Shown piece by piece: positions 20,361-30,177 of a stretch of DNA of 62,572 nt (the first letter of the stretch is position 1; every line of letters starts with the position of its first letter). The DNA is from Acidobacteriota bacterium (GTDB lineage: Bacteria > Acidobacteriota > Vicinamibacteria > Vicinamibacterales > JAKQTR01), in assembly GCA_026393755.1 (NCBI GenBank), contig JAPKZO010000003.1, forward strand, positions 1 through 62,572. The letters are read 5' to 3'. The notes below the pieces were generated by a model, which was not told the DNA's origin, did not search any database, and worked only from the letters and a program-made list of their open reading frames with translations. The position numbers were made by a program, and so were the translations under genes.

Positions 20361-21692
20361 CTACTTCTTCGCCGTCGTGTCGATCTTGACGGCGACGCCG
20401 TCCTTCAGTTCGCGAACGGCGCTGAACGGCCCAGTGATGACCTCGTCGCCCTCCTTCAGACCCGAGAGCACCTCGAAGTACTTCTCGCCGGCTATGCCCG
20501 TCTTGATCGGCACGAAGGCGACCTTCCCGTCCTTCGCGATGAACACGCCCTCGGTTTCCTTCTTGGTCTGACCCGGCTTCAACTCCGCCGCCGCCGCGGT
20601 CGCCACGGGCCGGCGGGTCTTCGAGTCGGTCGCAGGCGGCTTCACCACGTTGCCCTTCTCGTCGTAGATCAGCTCCCGCACGGTCGTCGCCTGGATGGGC
20701 AGCGAGACCACGTCCTTCCGTGTTGCCGTCGTGATGTCTGCCGTGCACGTGAAGCCCGGCCGGACCTCTGGAATCTGCCCGTCCATGGTCACCACGACCT
20801 TGAAATTGATCGCCTGCGAACTGGCCGACGCCGCGGTCTGGATCGGGCTGTTGCCGACCTCGGTCACCTTCGCCGCGAAGGTCTTGTCGGGGATGGCGTC
20901 AATGGTGACCTTGACCGGCTGGCCGATCTTGACGTTGGGAATGTCGGTCTCGTCCACTTCCAGCTCGGCTTCAATCACCGACATGTCCGCCACCGTGAGC
21001 AGCACCGTGCCGGCGTTGTTCATCGTGCCGATCATGACGTTTTCGCCCAACTCGATGTTGCGGCGTGTGATGATGCCGTCGATCGGCGAATCGATCGTCA
21101 CCTGGCTCAGGTTGTACCGGGCGTTCGCCAGGTCCGCTTGCGTCTGGCGGATGCGCGTGGTTTCCGAGACAATCCCGGACTCCCGCGCCTCGACATCACG
21201 CTCCCGGAGCGCCACGTCGTTGACGGCGCGATCGAGCGCCTCCCTGGTCGTCAGCTGTTCCTTCCACAGGTCCTGCTGGCGCTTCAGCGTGTCCTTCGCC
21301 AGGCTCAGCTGGAGCTTGGCGGACTCGAGCGCGGTCTTCGCCTGCTCGACCGCCGTGCGCTGGGCCGACAGACCCGCGTCGCCACGTTCGACCTGGGTAC
21401 GAAGCTGCCGCGGGTCGATCTCCATCAGGAACTGACCCGCCTTGACCCGCGCGCCTTCCTCGACGGCCAGCTTGGTCACCCGGCCCATCGTATTGGCGCT
21501 GATGTTCACTGTCGTCCTGGCCCGCACCTTGCCCGAGGCCGAGACAATCGACTCGAGGTTCCGCTTCTGGATCTTTTCCACCTGCACGCTGAGCCCGGTA
21601 TCGCGCTTGAAATACAGGTTGGCCCCGACCAGCGCGGCCCCCAGCACGACGATGACGATGCCGATGATAATCTTCTTGCGATTCACGATCAT
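20361..21692 (-). CDS. MacA-like periplasmic adaptor (RND/HlyD family)
   Basis: The 443-residue protein has one N-terminal membrane anchor (KKIIIGIVIVVLGAALVGAN), a lipoyl half (VRARTTVNISANTMGRVTKL), a long coiled-coil hairpin (about residues 100-190), the second lipoyl half (DSPIDGIITRRNIELGENVM), a beta-barrel and a membrane-proximal domain. A Lys/Thr/Ala-rich insertion near residue 345 looks disordered. It would link the permeases to an outer-membrane channel not encoded here. The start overlaps the stop of the upstream Yip1-like gene (ATGA). Confidence 0.9.
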   Translation of the reverse strand: MIVNRKKIIIGIVIVVLGAALVGANLYFKRDTGLSVQVEKIQKRNLESIVSASGKVRARTTVNISANTMGRVTKLAVEEGARVKAGQFLMEIDPRQLRTQVERGDAGLSAQRTAVEQAKTALESAKLQLSLAKDTLKRQQDLWKEQLTTREALDRAVNDVALRERDVEARESGIVSETTRIRQTQADLANARYNLSQVTIDSPIDGIITRRNIELGENVMIGTMNNAGTVLLTVADMSVIEAELEVDETDIPNVKIGQPVKVTIDAIPDKTFAAKVTEVGNSPIQTAASASSQAINFKVVVTMDGQIPEVRPGFTCTADITTATRKDVVSLPIQATTVRELIYDEKGNVVKPPATDSKTRRPVATAAAAELKPGQTKKETEGVFIAKDGKVAFVPIKTGIAGEKYFEVLSGLKEGDEVITGPFSAVRELKDGVAVKIDTTAKK

Positions 21693-22432
21693 GCCCCCGC
21701 GCGGCCGGACGTGACCGCGGCGATGATGACGGCAATAATGCCGTAGACCACGAACAGCGCCGTGGCAATGGGCCCGGTCTTGCGCTTGTAGAGCACGCTC
21801 AGACCAGTGGCCAGGACGATGACGTACCAGACGAGGAACAAATCGACCGTGCCCAGCAGCTTCGCCAGAAAACTCCCCTCGTCGAGCATCGGGAGAAACA
21901 CGGCGAGGTTGGTGGCGCTCGACATCGACTCGCGCACGTAGTTGAGCGGCGTGACGAACACCTGCTGGACCACCGAGACCGATCCGGCGTGCACGACGAC
22001 CGCGAACAGTTGCTTGAACGAGCTGTCGCCCCCCAGCGCCGCGTTGAACACCGCGAACAGGATGCCGGCGATGATGAGCGTCATGATCGGGCTGAGGATG
22101 ATAATCTGCCCGGCGAACATCGCCCCGGCGTACTTCGCCAGCTTCTCGTACAACGCGTACTGGGCGTCGGTGACCGGCTGTTTGCTCCACATTTCGGCCG
22201 ACCTGACCGCCTGGTCGAGATAGGCCTGCTGGCCGATCTTGGTCGACAGGAACCCGCCCGTCAGGACGCACGAGACGATGATCACAAGAGCCATCATCCC
22301 GAACCACCGGGGCTTGGCCGCGACGTCAGCGAACGCCGCCCGCGGCGACACCAGAATCCCCCAGAATCGGGCGAACACGTTCGAGCCAGACGGCGGTTGG
22401 CTGGTTGGCGCGGGTGCGAGAACTTCACTCAT
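21689..22432 (-). CDS. Yip1-family membrane protein
   Basis: The 247-residue product begins with a Pro/Ser-rich cytoplasmic stretch, then SPRAAFADVAAKPRW, the N-terminal hallmark of bacterial Yip1 (PF04893) proteins, and about five transmembrane helices (for example MMALVIIVSCVLTGG, IIILSPIMTLIIAGILFAV and ALFVVYGIIAVIIAAV). Its function is unknown. It is first in a four-gene unit with the MacA-like adaptor and the two permeases, overlapping the adaptor by four bases, so it may help that transporter. I chose ATG 22432; GAGAAACTGC upstream gives only a weak ribosome-binding site. Confidence 0.75.
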   Translation of the reverse strand: MSEVLAPAPTSQPPSGSNVFARFWGILVSPRAAFADVAAKPRWFGMMALVIIVSCVLTGGFLSTKIGQQAYLDQAVRSAEMWSKQPVTDAQYALYEKLAKYAGAMFAGQIIILSPIMTLIIAGILFAVFNAALGGDSSFKQLFAVVVHAGSVSVVQQVFVTPLNYVRESMSSATNLAVFLPMLDEGSFLAKLLGTVDLFLVWYVIVLATGLSVLYKRKTGPIATALFVVYGIIAVIIAAVTSGRAGA

Positions 22433-22759
22433 GACTCGTGGCCTTTCTGGGAGAAACTGCAATCTCTTGTGGAAGGTCGCTCCAAGGGAACCGGACTCGG
22501 AGATGGCACAACCTGTTTAGTGTAGACGATTTCCAGTGCTTTCTGGTTCCGGTTTGGACGTAGGGCCAGTCTGGCCCGGAGTTGGCAGGAGTGTCGGATG
22601 AAAAGCGGCTTTCGTGGCGCATTCTTGGGGGACGGACTCAAGAACACAGGGAGAAGCGCCGAAAATACGTAGACGGAGCCGGGTGTCACCTGACTGGACA
22701 GCGCCGGGCCGTACGCGTTCGTTCTCTGTTGAATGGCCTAGAATAAGCCTGACGGATCC
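22433..22759. promoter_or_regulatory. Divergent intergenic region, Yip1-like gene and pilB
   Basis: This gap of 327 bases separates the minus-strand transporter unit from the plus-strand pilus locus and must hold promoters for both. GGGCCA-GTC-TGGCCC (22563-22577) is a perfect six-pair hairpin. TAGAAT, about 20 bases before the pilB ATG, resembles a -10 box, but no good -35 is spaced for it. On the minus strand TACACT could be a -10 for the transporter unit. I see no coding sequence here. Confidence 0.4.
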
Positions 22760-24499
22760 ATGGCTGTACGCATCGGAGAGCTGCTCCTCAAGGAGCGGCG
22801 CATCACACCGGACCAACTCCAGGAAGCGCTGGCCTACCACAAGGCCCATGGCGGCAAGCTGGGGTCTGCCCTGGTGAAACTGGGCTTCGTGAAAGGCGAA
22901 GACATCACGGCGCTGCTGAGCCGGCAGTACGGCGTACCCTCCATCAACCTCCCCCAGTTCGAGATCGATGCGGCCGTCATCAAGCTGATCCCGGTTGAAA
23001 CCGCCCAGAAGTACCAGGTCATTCCCGTCAGCCGCACGGGCGCGACGCTCACGATCGCGATGACCGATCCGACCAACGTGTTCGCCATGGACGACATCAA
23101 GTTCATGACGGGCTACAACGTCGACCCGGTGGTGGCGTCGGAGTCGGCGGTCATGGAGGCCATCCAGAAGTACTACGCGACGGCGGCGGCCCAGACCGGG
23201 GGCGAGACGGCGCTCGAGATGGCCTCACGCGTGCTCGACGAAATGCCCATTGCGGGCGATGCGGACGTCGAAGTGGTCGGGGATCTCGAGGAGATCAGCG
23301 TCAACGCGCTGTTGAAGCAGGGGGAGGAGGCGCCGATCATCCGCCTGGTCAACGTGCTCCTGATGTCGGCCATGCAGAAGGGCGCGAGCGACATTCACAT
23401 CGAGCCGTACGAGAAGGAGTACCGGGTGCGGTACCGCATCGACGGCGTGCTCTACACCATCATGAATCCGTCGATGAAGTTCCGGGACGCCATCGCGTCG
23501 CGGCTGAAGATCATGGCGAAGCTCGACATCGCCGAGAAGCGCCTGCCGCAGGATGGACGCATCAAGATTCGCTACAACGACCAGGGCAAGTCCAAGGACA
23601 TCGACTTCCGCGTCTCCGTCCTGCCGACGCTGTTTGGCGAGAAGATCGTCATGCGGCTGCTCGATCGCGACAAGCTGATGCTCGACATGACACGGCTCGG
23701 GTTCGACCCGGAACCGCTGGCACGTTACGAGGCCGCGATCCAGCGGCCGTGGGGGATGGTGCTGGTGACTGGGCCGACCGGCAGCGGCAAGACCAATACG
23801 CTCTACTCGTCGATTTCCCGCTTGAACACCCCCGAAACCAATATCATGACGGCCGAGGATCCGGTCGAATTCAACCTGGTCGGTATCAATCAGGTCCAGA
23901 TTCGTGAGAGCATCGGCCTGACGTTCGCCGCCGCGCTGCGCGCGTTTCTGCGGCAGGACCCGAACATCATCCTGGTGGGCGAGATCCGCGACTTCGAGAC
24001 GGCCGAGATTGCCGTCAAGGCGGCGCTGACCGGACATCTGGTGCTGTCGACCCTGCACACCAACGACGCGCCGAGCACGATCAGCCGACTGATGAACATG
24101 GGTATCGAACCCTTTCTGGTCTCGAGCTCGGTCAATCTGATTTGCGCCCAGCGGCTCGTGCGGCGCGTGTGCGCGGCCTGCGCGCAGCCGGCCCCGGTGC
24201 CCCCGCCGGCGCTCGCCAAGGCCGGGTTCGACGCCGATGACGCCCAAACGGTCGTGCCCCAGCGCGGAGCCGGTTGCGAGAAGTGCAACAGCACCGGCTA
24301 CAAGGGCCGCGTGGGCCTGTACGAAGTCATGGACATTACGGAGTCGCTGAAGGAACTCGTGCTGGTCGGCGCCTCGAGCCAGGAGCTCCGGCGCAAGGCG
24401 GTCGAGGAAGGGATGATTACGCTGCGGCGGAGCGGCCTCGAGAAGATCAAGGCCGGCGTGACAACGATGGAAGAGGTATTGAGAGAGACGGTCAACTGA
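22760..24499 (+). CDS. pilB: Type IV pilus assembly ATPase PilB
   Basis: The 579-residue hexameric ATPase powers pilus extension. An N-terminal MshEN/T2SSE-N domain (RIGELLLKERRITPDQLQEAL, VKLGFVKGEDITALLS) is followed by the GspE core: Walker A GPTGSGKT near residue 337, DPVEF Asp box, Walker B region LVGEIRDFETAEIA, and a zinc-binding segment with CAAC near 471 and CEKC near 506. It heads pilB-T-C-S-R-A, the Myxococcus order. MshEN domains bind cyclic di-GMP in some relatives; whether the key residues suffice here is not established. Confidence 0.95.
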   Translation: MAVRIGELLLKERRITPDQLQEALAYHKAHGGKLGSALVKLGFVKGEDITALLSRQYGVPSINLPQFEIDAAVIKLIPVETAQKYQVIPVSRTGATLTIAMTDPTNVFAMDDIKFMTGYNVDPVVASESAVMEAIQKYYATAAAQTGGETALEMASRVLDEMPIAGDADVEVVGDLEEISVNALLKQGEEAPIIRLVNVLLMSAMQKGASDIHIEPYEKEYRVRYRIDGVLYTIMNPSMKFRDAIASRLKIMAKLDIAEKRLPQDGRIKIRYNDQGKSKDIDFRVSVLPTLFGEKIVMRLLDRDKLMLDMTRLGFDPEPLARYEAAIQRPWGMVLVTGPTGSGKTNTLYSSISRLNTPETNIMTAEDPVEFNLVGINQVQIRESIGLTFAAALRAFLRQDPNIILVGEIRDFETAEIAVKAALTGHLVLSTLHTNDAPSTISRLMNMGIEPFLVSSSVNLICAQRLVRRVCAACAQPAPVPPPALAKAGFDADDAQTVVPQRGAGCEKCNSTGYKGRVGLYEVMDITESLKELVLVGASSQELRRKAVEEGMITLRRSGLEKIKAGVTTMEEVLRETVN

Positions 24500-24541
24500 G
24501 GGCGGCCCGCGAGGGCGGCCGCGTGGGGGAGAAGACAAGAC

Positions 24542-25648
24542 ATGGCGATGCTTCCGGATCTGCTGAAGAAGGCGATCGAAATGGGCGCGTCCGACCTGCA
24601 CATCACCGCCGGCACACCTCCCCAGGTCCGTGTCCGCGGCAGCCTGGTCCGTCTCGAGATGCCGGTGTTGACGCCGGCCGAGACCAAGCAGATCGCCTAC
24701 AGCGTGCTGACCGACCTGCAGAAGAAGCGCTTCGAGGAGACGCTCGAGCTGGACTTCTCGTTTGGCATGCGCAACCTGGCGCGTTTCCGCTGCAATGTGT
24801 TCAGCCAGCGGGGCGCCGTCGGAGCCGTGTACCGGGTGATTCCGGAACTGATCCGGAATCTCAAGGACCTGGGACTCCCCCAGGTCGTCTCCATGCTCGC
24901 CGATCGACCCCGCGGCCTGGTCCTGGTAACCGGGCCAACCGGCAGCGGAAAGAGCACGACGCTCGCGGCGATCATCGACAAGATCAACATTGAGCGGCAT
25001 CACCACATCCTGACAATCGAGGATCCCATCGAGTACATCCACGAGCACAAGAACTGCCTGGTCAACCAGCGCGAACTGCTCGGTGACACCCAGACATTCG
25101 GGGCCGCGCTGCGCTCCGCCCTGCGCGAAGACCCCGACGTGGTGTACATCGGCGAGATGCGCGACCTCGAGACGGTCGAATCCGCGCTCCGCATTGCGGA
25201 GACCGGCCACCTGACGTTCGCCACGCTGCACACCAACTCGGCCTCCCAGACGGTCAACCGGATCGTCGACGTGTTTCCGGCGCATCAGCAGACCCAGATC
25301 CGGACACAGTTGTCCATGGTGCTCGAGGGGATCGTCTGCCAGACGCTGCTTCCACGGGCGGACGGCAAGGGGCGGGTGGTCGCCGTTGAGGTGTTGATCC
25401 CGACGACGGCGATTCGGAACCTGATCCGCGAGGACAAGGTCCACCAGATCTACTCGTCGATGCAGGCCGGCCAGGAAAAGGCGGGGTCGCAGACGCTCAA
25501 CCAGTCGCTGGCCAGTTTGTACTATGCTGGCGCAATCTCACTCGACGTCGCGCGCGCGGCGTCTTCGTCGAAGGATGATCAACCGGGGTGCCGGCACGGT
25601 GCCGGGGGCAGGGACCGGACGGCCTGTCGGGCGCGCTGGAACACGTGA
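24542..25648 (+). CDS. pilT: Type IV pilus retraction ATPase PilT
   Basis: The 368-residue ATPase drives pilus retraction. It has MGASDLHITAGTPPQVRVRG at the N-terminus, Walker A GPTGSGKST near residue 132, the Asp box IEDPIEYIH, Walker B YIGEMRDLETVESAL, the His box TGHLTFATLHTNSA and the PilT-specific AIRNLIREDKVHQIYS motif. The last 30 residues or so, after a SYAGAIS-like end (LYYAGAISLDVARAA), are an unconserved basic tail. The ribosome-binding site GGGGGAGAAG is strong. Confidence 0.95.
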   Translation: MAMLPDLLKKAIEMGASDLHITAGTPPQVRVRGSLVRLEMPVLTPAETKQIAYSVLTDLQKKRFEETLELDFSFGMRNLARFRCNVFSQRGAVGAVYRVIPELIRNLKDLGLPQVVSMLADRPRGLVLVTGPTGSGKSTTLAAIIDKINIERHHHILTIEDPIEYIHEHKNCLVNQRELLGDTQTFGAALRSALREDPDVVYIGEMRDLETVESALRIAETGHLTFATLHTNSASQTVNRIVDVFPAHQQTQIRTQLSMVLEGIVCQTLLPRADGKGRVVAVEVLIPTTAIRNLIREDKVHQIYSSMQAGQEKAGSQTLNQSLASLYYAGAISLDVARAASSSKDDQPGCRHGAGGRDRTACRARWNT

Positions 25649-25664
25649 ACGGGGATAAGGCATC

Positions 25665-26879
25665 ATGGCCACATTTGCGTATACCGGACGGAAGCGTAGC
25701 GGAGAGATCGTCAGCGGCGAACAGGTCTCCGATACGACGGAGAATGCTGTCGCCGCACTGCGGAAAGAACAGATCCTGGTGACCAGGATCAAAGCGGTCG
25801 ACGCCAAGGCCCTGCCCGTCGTCAAGGCCCTCAAGCGAGGCAAGAAGGTCAACGCCAAGAATCTGGCGATCTTCACCCGCCAGTTCTCCGTGATGATCGA
25901 CGCCGGCCTGCCGCTGGTGCAGTGCCTTGAGATCCTGGGCAATCAGGAAGAGGACAAGCACTTCGCGCAGACGATTCTGGAAACGCGCGGCGACGTCGAA
26001 TCCGGCGCGTCGCTGGCCGATGCGATGCGGAAACACCCGGGCGCGTTCGACGGCCTGTTTACGAACATGGTGGCCGCCGGCGAGGCAGGCGGTATTCTCG
26101 ACGCCATCCTCAAGCGGCTGGCGGTCTACATCGAGAAGAACGTCAAGCTGAAGGGTCAGGTCAAGTCGGCGATGATCTACCCGGTCGCCGTGATTTCGAT
26201 TGCGGTCATCGTCATCATCGTCATCCTCTGGAAGGTTATCCCGACGTTCGCCGCCCTGTTCGCGGGTCTCGGCGCGCAACTGCCGCTGCCCACCCGCGTG
26301 GTCATCTGGCTGAGCGGCGCGGTCGTCACGTTCATGCCCGTCATCATCATCTTTGCGGTGGGAGGCAGCTACGGGCTGAAGCAGTACTACCGCACGAACG
26401 GCGGGCGCCATACGATTGACAGGCTGGCTCTGCGCGCTCCCGTGATCGGCGGGATCCTGCGCAAGATTGCCGTCGCCCGATTCTGCCGGACATTGTCGAC
26501 CTTGATCAGTTCGGGGGTGCCGATTCTCGATGGCCTCGACATCACCGCCAAGACGTCGGGCAACGCCATCATCGAAGACGCGATTCTGAAGACGCGCGCC
26601 AGCATCGAGCGCGGCGAGACCATCGCGCAGCCGCTCAAGGAAACGGGCGTGTTTCCGAGCATGGTCAGCCAGATGATTGGTGTTGGTGAGGCGACCGGCG
26701 CGCTCGACACGATGCTCGCCAAGATCGCCGACTTCTACGAGGAGGAGGTCGATACGGCTGTCGCCGGCCTGCTCACGTTGATGGAACCCATGCTCATCGC
26801 CTTCCTCGGCGGCGCGGTCGGCGGGATCGTGATCGCGATGTACCTGCCGATCTTCGATCTGATCAGCAAGCTCACCTGA
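25665..26879 (+). CDS. pilC: Type IV pilus inner-membrane platform protein PilC
   Basis: The 404-residue protein has two T2SSF domains. The first contains LAIFTRQFSVMIDAGLPLVQCLEIL and the second RFCRTLSTLISSGVPILDGLDI. Three transmembrane stretches are visible: near 170-190 (IYPVAVISIAVIVIIVILWKV), near 220-240, and at the C-terminus (MLIAFLGGAVGGIVIAMYLPIF). It converts PilB/PilT motion into pilin insertion or removal. It lies 16 bases after pilT. Confidence 0.95.
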   Translation: MATFAYTGRKRSGEIVSGEQVSDTTENAVAALRKEQILVTRIKAVDAKALPVVKALKRGKKVNAKNLAIFTRQFSVMIDAGLPLVQCLEILGNQEEDKHFAQTILETRGDVESGASLADAMRKHPGAFDGLFTNMVAAGEAGGILDAILKRLAVYIEKNVKLKGQVKSAMIYPVAVISIAVIVIIVILWKVIPTFAALFAGLGAQLPLPTRVVIWLSGAVVTFMPVIIIFAVGGSYGLKQYYRTNGGRHTIDRLALRAPVIGGILRKIAVARFCRTLSTLISSGVPILDGLDITAKTSGNAIIEDAILKTRASIERGETIAQPLKETGVFPSMVSQMIGVGEATGALDTMLAKIADFYEEEVDTAVAGLLTLMEPMLIAFLGGAVGGIVIAMYLPIFDLISKLT

Positions 26880-26892
26880 TCGGGGGCAGGGC

Positions 26893-28569
26893 ATGGCCGA
26901 GGGTCTGTTGCGGCGAACGCTGATCGCGCTGATGATCGTCCGCCTCGTCATCAGTGCGGTGTTGCTGGGATCCGCCGCGTTCATCCAGTGGAGCGCGGCA
27001 CCCGGCAGCCAGCTCTGGCCGCTCTATGGCTTGATTGGGCTCACCTTCGCGCTCTCGATCCTGTACGCGACCGTTCTGAAGCCTTCGGCTCGGCACCCCT
27101 GGTCGCTCGACCTCCAGTTGGCCCTCGACACGCTCACTGTGGCGGCGTTCGTTTGGGTTACTGGCGGGATCACGAGTTACTTCTCCTCCCTGTTCGCGCT
27201 GCCGATCATCGCGGCCAGCATCTTCCAGCATCGGCGTGGCACGCTCCTCGTCGTCGTGCTCGGTGTGCTGCTCTACGCCGCCATGGTCAGTGTCCAGTAT
27301 GCCGTTCCAGGCGCGGCCTCGTGGGTCGGTTGGGCCGGGATTTCGCTTCCGCTCCCCAGCTGGCAGGTGGCCCTCTACACCGTAGCGATCAACGCCGTGG
27401 GGTTCCTGGCCGTTGGGGCGCTCAGTGCCTCGCTGGCAGGCCGCCTCAAGCGCCGCGATGAGCAACTGGCCGAGGCGTCAACCGAGATCGCCAGCCTCCA
27501 GGCGTTCAGCCACCACATCATCAACAGTTTGACGATGGGGCTTGTCACCACCGATACCGGCGGCCGCGTCCTGACGTTCAATCGGGCAGCCGAGGCCATT
27601 CTCGGCAGACGGGCCTCAGACACGCTGGGCAGCCAGGCGGCGCACGTGCTGCAGTTGCCCCCGGCGTTCGCGGCCCAACTCGACGGGCACGCCGACTTGG
27701 CGGGCAACCGCCGGGCCGACTATCGGTACGAGCGCGCGGACGGCACCACCATCGACCTAGGCCTCAGCGTCGCGCCGTTTCTCGCTGCCGACGTGCGCGC
27801 CGGGTTCGTGTTCTCGTTCCAGGACGTGACGCTGTTCCGAAAGCTCGAACGCGATGCCCGGATGCATCAGCGGCTGGCGGCCGTTGGCGAAATGGCGGCC
27901 GGGATTGCCCACGAGATTCGGAATCCCCTGGCATCGATGTCGGGGTCGATCCAGTTGCTTCGTCAGGAACTGCAGTTGACCGAGGACCAGGCGCAGTTGA
28001 TGGACATCGTGCTGCGCGAATCGGATCGCCTCAACCGGACGATTGGCCAGTTCCTGGCCTACGCCAGGCCCCGGCGCTTCAACGTCGCGCGCTTCGACGT
28101 CCGGCTGGCGGTTCGCGATACGGCTCTCCTGCTCCGACATGGCACCGGCGTCGATGAGCGCCATTCAATCGACGTCGATGTGCCGCCGGATGCCGTCTGG
28201 TGCGAGGCGGATGAAGGGCAGGTAAAGCAGATCCTGTGGAACCTCGCCACCAACGGGATCCGCGCCATGCCGGATGGCGGTCGTCTTCGCCTGGCCGCGC
28301 GGTTCGGTCCCGACCAGCTCGAGGCGATTCTCGAAGTCCAGGATGATGGGGTCGGCATTTCCGAAGGCGAACTCGACACGATCTTCCAGCCGTTTCGCAG
28401 TGGGTTCGCGCAGGGGACCGGACTCGGGATGGCGATTGTCTATCGCATTGTCAACGACTACGGCGGAGAGATCCGGGTGACGTCGCAGCCGGGAGCGGGG
28501 ACAACCGTCCAGGTCAGACTTCCCGTCCAGGTCAAGGTCGCCGTTCAGGCACAAGCCCAGGGAGCGTAA
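26893..28569 (+). CDS. pilS: Sensor histidine kinase PilS
   Basis: The 558-residue kinase has about six N-terminal transmembrane helices, a PAS domain (LTMGLVTTDTGGRVLTFNRAA), a HisKA domain with H340 in AAGIAHEIRNPLASMSGSIQ, and a HATPase domain with NLATNGIRAMPDGG (N box) and GTGLGMAIVYRIV (G2 box). It sits just before the pilR response regulator, seven bases apart. In Pseudomonas, PilS senses pilin in the membrane and acts on PilR to tune pilA. Confidence 0.93.
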   Translation: MAEGLLRRTLIALMIVRLVISAVLLGSAAFIQWSAAPGSQLWPLYGLIGLTFALSILYATVLKPSARHPWSLDLQLALDTLTVAAFVWVTGGITSYFSSLFALPIIAASIFQHRRGTLLVVVLGVLLYAAMVSVQYAVPGAASWVGWAGISLPLPSWQVALYTVAINAVGFLAVGALSASLAGRLKRRDEQLAEASTEIASLQAFSHHIINSLTMGLVTTDTGGRVLTFNRAAEAILGRRASDTLGSQAAHVLQLPPAFAAQLDGHADLAGNRRADYRYERADGTTIDLGLSVAPFLAADVRAGFVFSFQDVTLFRKLERDARMHQRLAAVGEMAAGIAHEIRNPLASMSGSIQLLRQELQLTEDQAQLMDIVLRESDRLNRTIGQFLAYARPRRFNVARFDVRLAVRDTALLLRHGTGVDERHSIDVDVPPDAVWCEADEGQVKQILWNLATNGIRAMPDGGRLRLAARFGPDQLEAILEVQDDGVGISEGELDTIFQPFRSGFAQGTGLGMAIVYRIVNDYGGEIRVTSQPGAGTTVQVRLPVQVKVAVQAQAQGA

Positions 28570-28575
28570 CCACTG

Positions 28576-29991
28576 ATGACGACCGACACCCCAGCCCCGA
28601 CGGACCCGCGCGGCCGCATCCTGGTTGTAGACGACGAACGATCCATGCGGGAATTGCTGCACATCGTGCTGCGGCGTGAGGGCTATACCGTGTTTCTGGC
28701 GGAGAACGGCCAGACCGCTCTCGCCACGCTGGAGCGGGAGCCCATCGATTTGCTGATTTCCGACATCAGGATGCCGGACATCAGCGGGGTTGAGCTGCTG
28801 CGGGCCGCCAAGCAGAACGACCCGGATCTGGTCGGCATCATGATTACCGCCTTCGCGTCGACCGAGACGGCCGTCGAGGCGTTGCGTCTGGGTGCGTACG
28901 ACTACCTGACCAAGCCGTTCGATGTGGAGGAACTGAAGGCCAAAGTCCGCAACGCGCTCGAGCGTCGAAGCCTGCGCCAGGAGAACGTGCTGCTCAAGCG
29001 GACCCTGCGCACCGGGTCGGTCTTTTCGAACATCGTCGGCCGCAGCAAGCCCATGGAGGCCGTCTTCGATCTGATCGAGACCGTCGCGCCCACCAACAGC
29101 ACGATTCTCGTGACGGGCGAATCGGGCACCGGCAAGGAACTGGTCGCCCGGGCCATTCATGTGCACTCCATGCGGCGTGATCGGGCGTTTGTCGCGCTCA
29201 ACTGCGGCGCGTTGCCAGAGACCCTGTTGGAATCGGAGTTGTTCGGGCACATGCGCGGCGCCTTCACAGGAGCCGCCGTGACCAAGAAGGGGCTGCTCGA
29301 GATGGCGGAACACGGCACCGTGTTTCTCGACGAAATCTCCGAGATGAGTCCGATGATGCAGGTGAAGCTGCTTCGCGTCCTGCAGGAGCGCACGTTCCGC
29401 CGGCTCGGCGGGGCAGAGGAAATTGTCGCCGACATCCGGATCATCACCGCAACCAACTGCGATCTGTCGCGGCTGGTCGCCGAGGGGAAGTTCCGCGAGG
29501 ACCTGTTCTATCGAATCAACGTGATTCCGATCGCGTTGCCGCCGCTGCGCGAGCGGCGGGAGGATATTCCGCTGCTGGCCGAACACTTTCTGGCGAAGTA
29601 CCGAGGCCAGATGGGAAAGTCCATCGAGGGAATCTCGCCCGACGTGGTGACGTGCCTGGAGGCGTTCGGGTGGCCTGGCAACGTCCGGCAACTCGAGAAC
29701 GTTATCGAGCGTGCGGTTGCGCTCGAGCGAAGCCCCGTCATTCAGCTCGACAGCCTCCCGGCGGACCTTCGCGTGCCTGCCGTCGCCCCTGGCTCGGCCG
29801 AGCCGGGCGAAGGCGCAACCCAGCTGCCGCCTCAGGGCCTCGACCTCCCTCGACTCCTGGAGGCGCAGGAGAGGGAATACGTAGCACAGGCGCTCAGCCA
29901 GGCTGGCGGCCGGCACGACCGCGCTGCCCAGTTGCTGGCGATCAGCCCACGCCAGTTCCGATACCTCCTCGACAAGCACCAGCTCAGGTAG
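28576..29991 (+). CDS. pilR: Sigma-54-dependent response regulator PilR
   Basis: The 471-residue NtrC-type activator has a receiver domain with D63 (LLISDIRMPD), an AAA+ domain with Walker A GESGTGKE near 181 and the GAFTGA sigma-54 contact loop near 228, and a C-terminal Fis-type helix-turn-helix (QAGGRHDRAAQLLAISPRQFRYLL). A matching sigma-54 promoter lies before pilA, only 150 bases downstream, so PilR probably activates it directly (inference). Confidence 0.94.
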   Translation: MTTDTPAPTDPRGRILVVDDERSMRELLHIVLRREGYTVFLAENGQTALATLEREPIDLLISDIRMPDISGVELLRAAKQNDPDLVGIMITAFASTETAVEALRLGAYDYLTKPFDVEELKAKVRNALERRSLRQENVLLKRTLRTGSVFSNIVGRSKPMEAVFDLIETVAPTNSTILVTGESGTGKELVARAIHVHSMRRDRAFVALNCGALPETLLESELFGHMRGAFTGAAVTKKGLLEMAEHGTVFLDEISEMSPMMQVKLLRVLQERTFRRLGGAEEIVADIRIITATNCDLSRLVAEGKFREDLFYRINVIPIALPPLRERREDIPLLAEHFLAKYRGQMGKSIEGISPDVVTCLEAFGWPGNVRQLENVIERAVALERSPVIQLDSLPADLRVPAVAPGSAEPGEGATQLPPQGLDLPRLLEAQEREYVAQALSQAGGRHDRAAQLLAISPRQFRYLLDKHQLR

Positions 29992-30144
29992 ACGTTCGCG
30001 CCATCTCAGTGACATTTCTTGGCATTCAAGACGCCGCACGTTGTCATTGGCGTGTCGCTGACCGGCAGCATTCGTCTCGTGCTGTATCGACCAACGCCTT
30101 TGTGCACAACGAGTTACGCGTGTCTATGTTCCGAGGCGACCGTG

Positions 30145-30160
30145 TGGTACCAGGTTTGCT
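30145..30160 (+). promoter_or_regulatory. Sigma-54 promoter of pilA
   Basis: TGGTAC (30145-30150), five bases, then TTGCT (30156-30160) match the -24/-12 consensus TGGCAC-N5-TTGCW, with GG and GC correctly spaced. The start of transcription should be near 30171, giving a leader of about 106 bases. The gene just upstream is the sigma-54 activator pilR. Confidence 0.85.
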
Positions 30161-30177
30161 TTCTAGGTTGGCGCCAG

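Noticed and set aside
23225-25444. A 739-codon open frame on the minus strand
   Set aside because: It is the antisense shadow of pilB and pilT.
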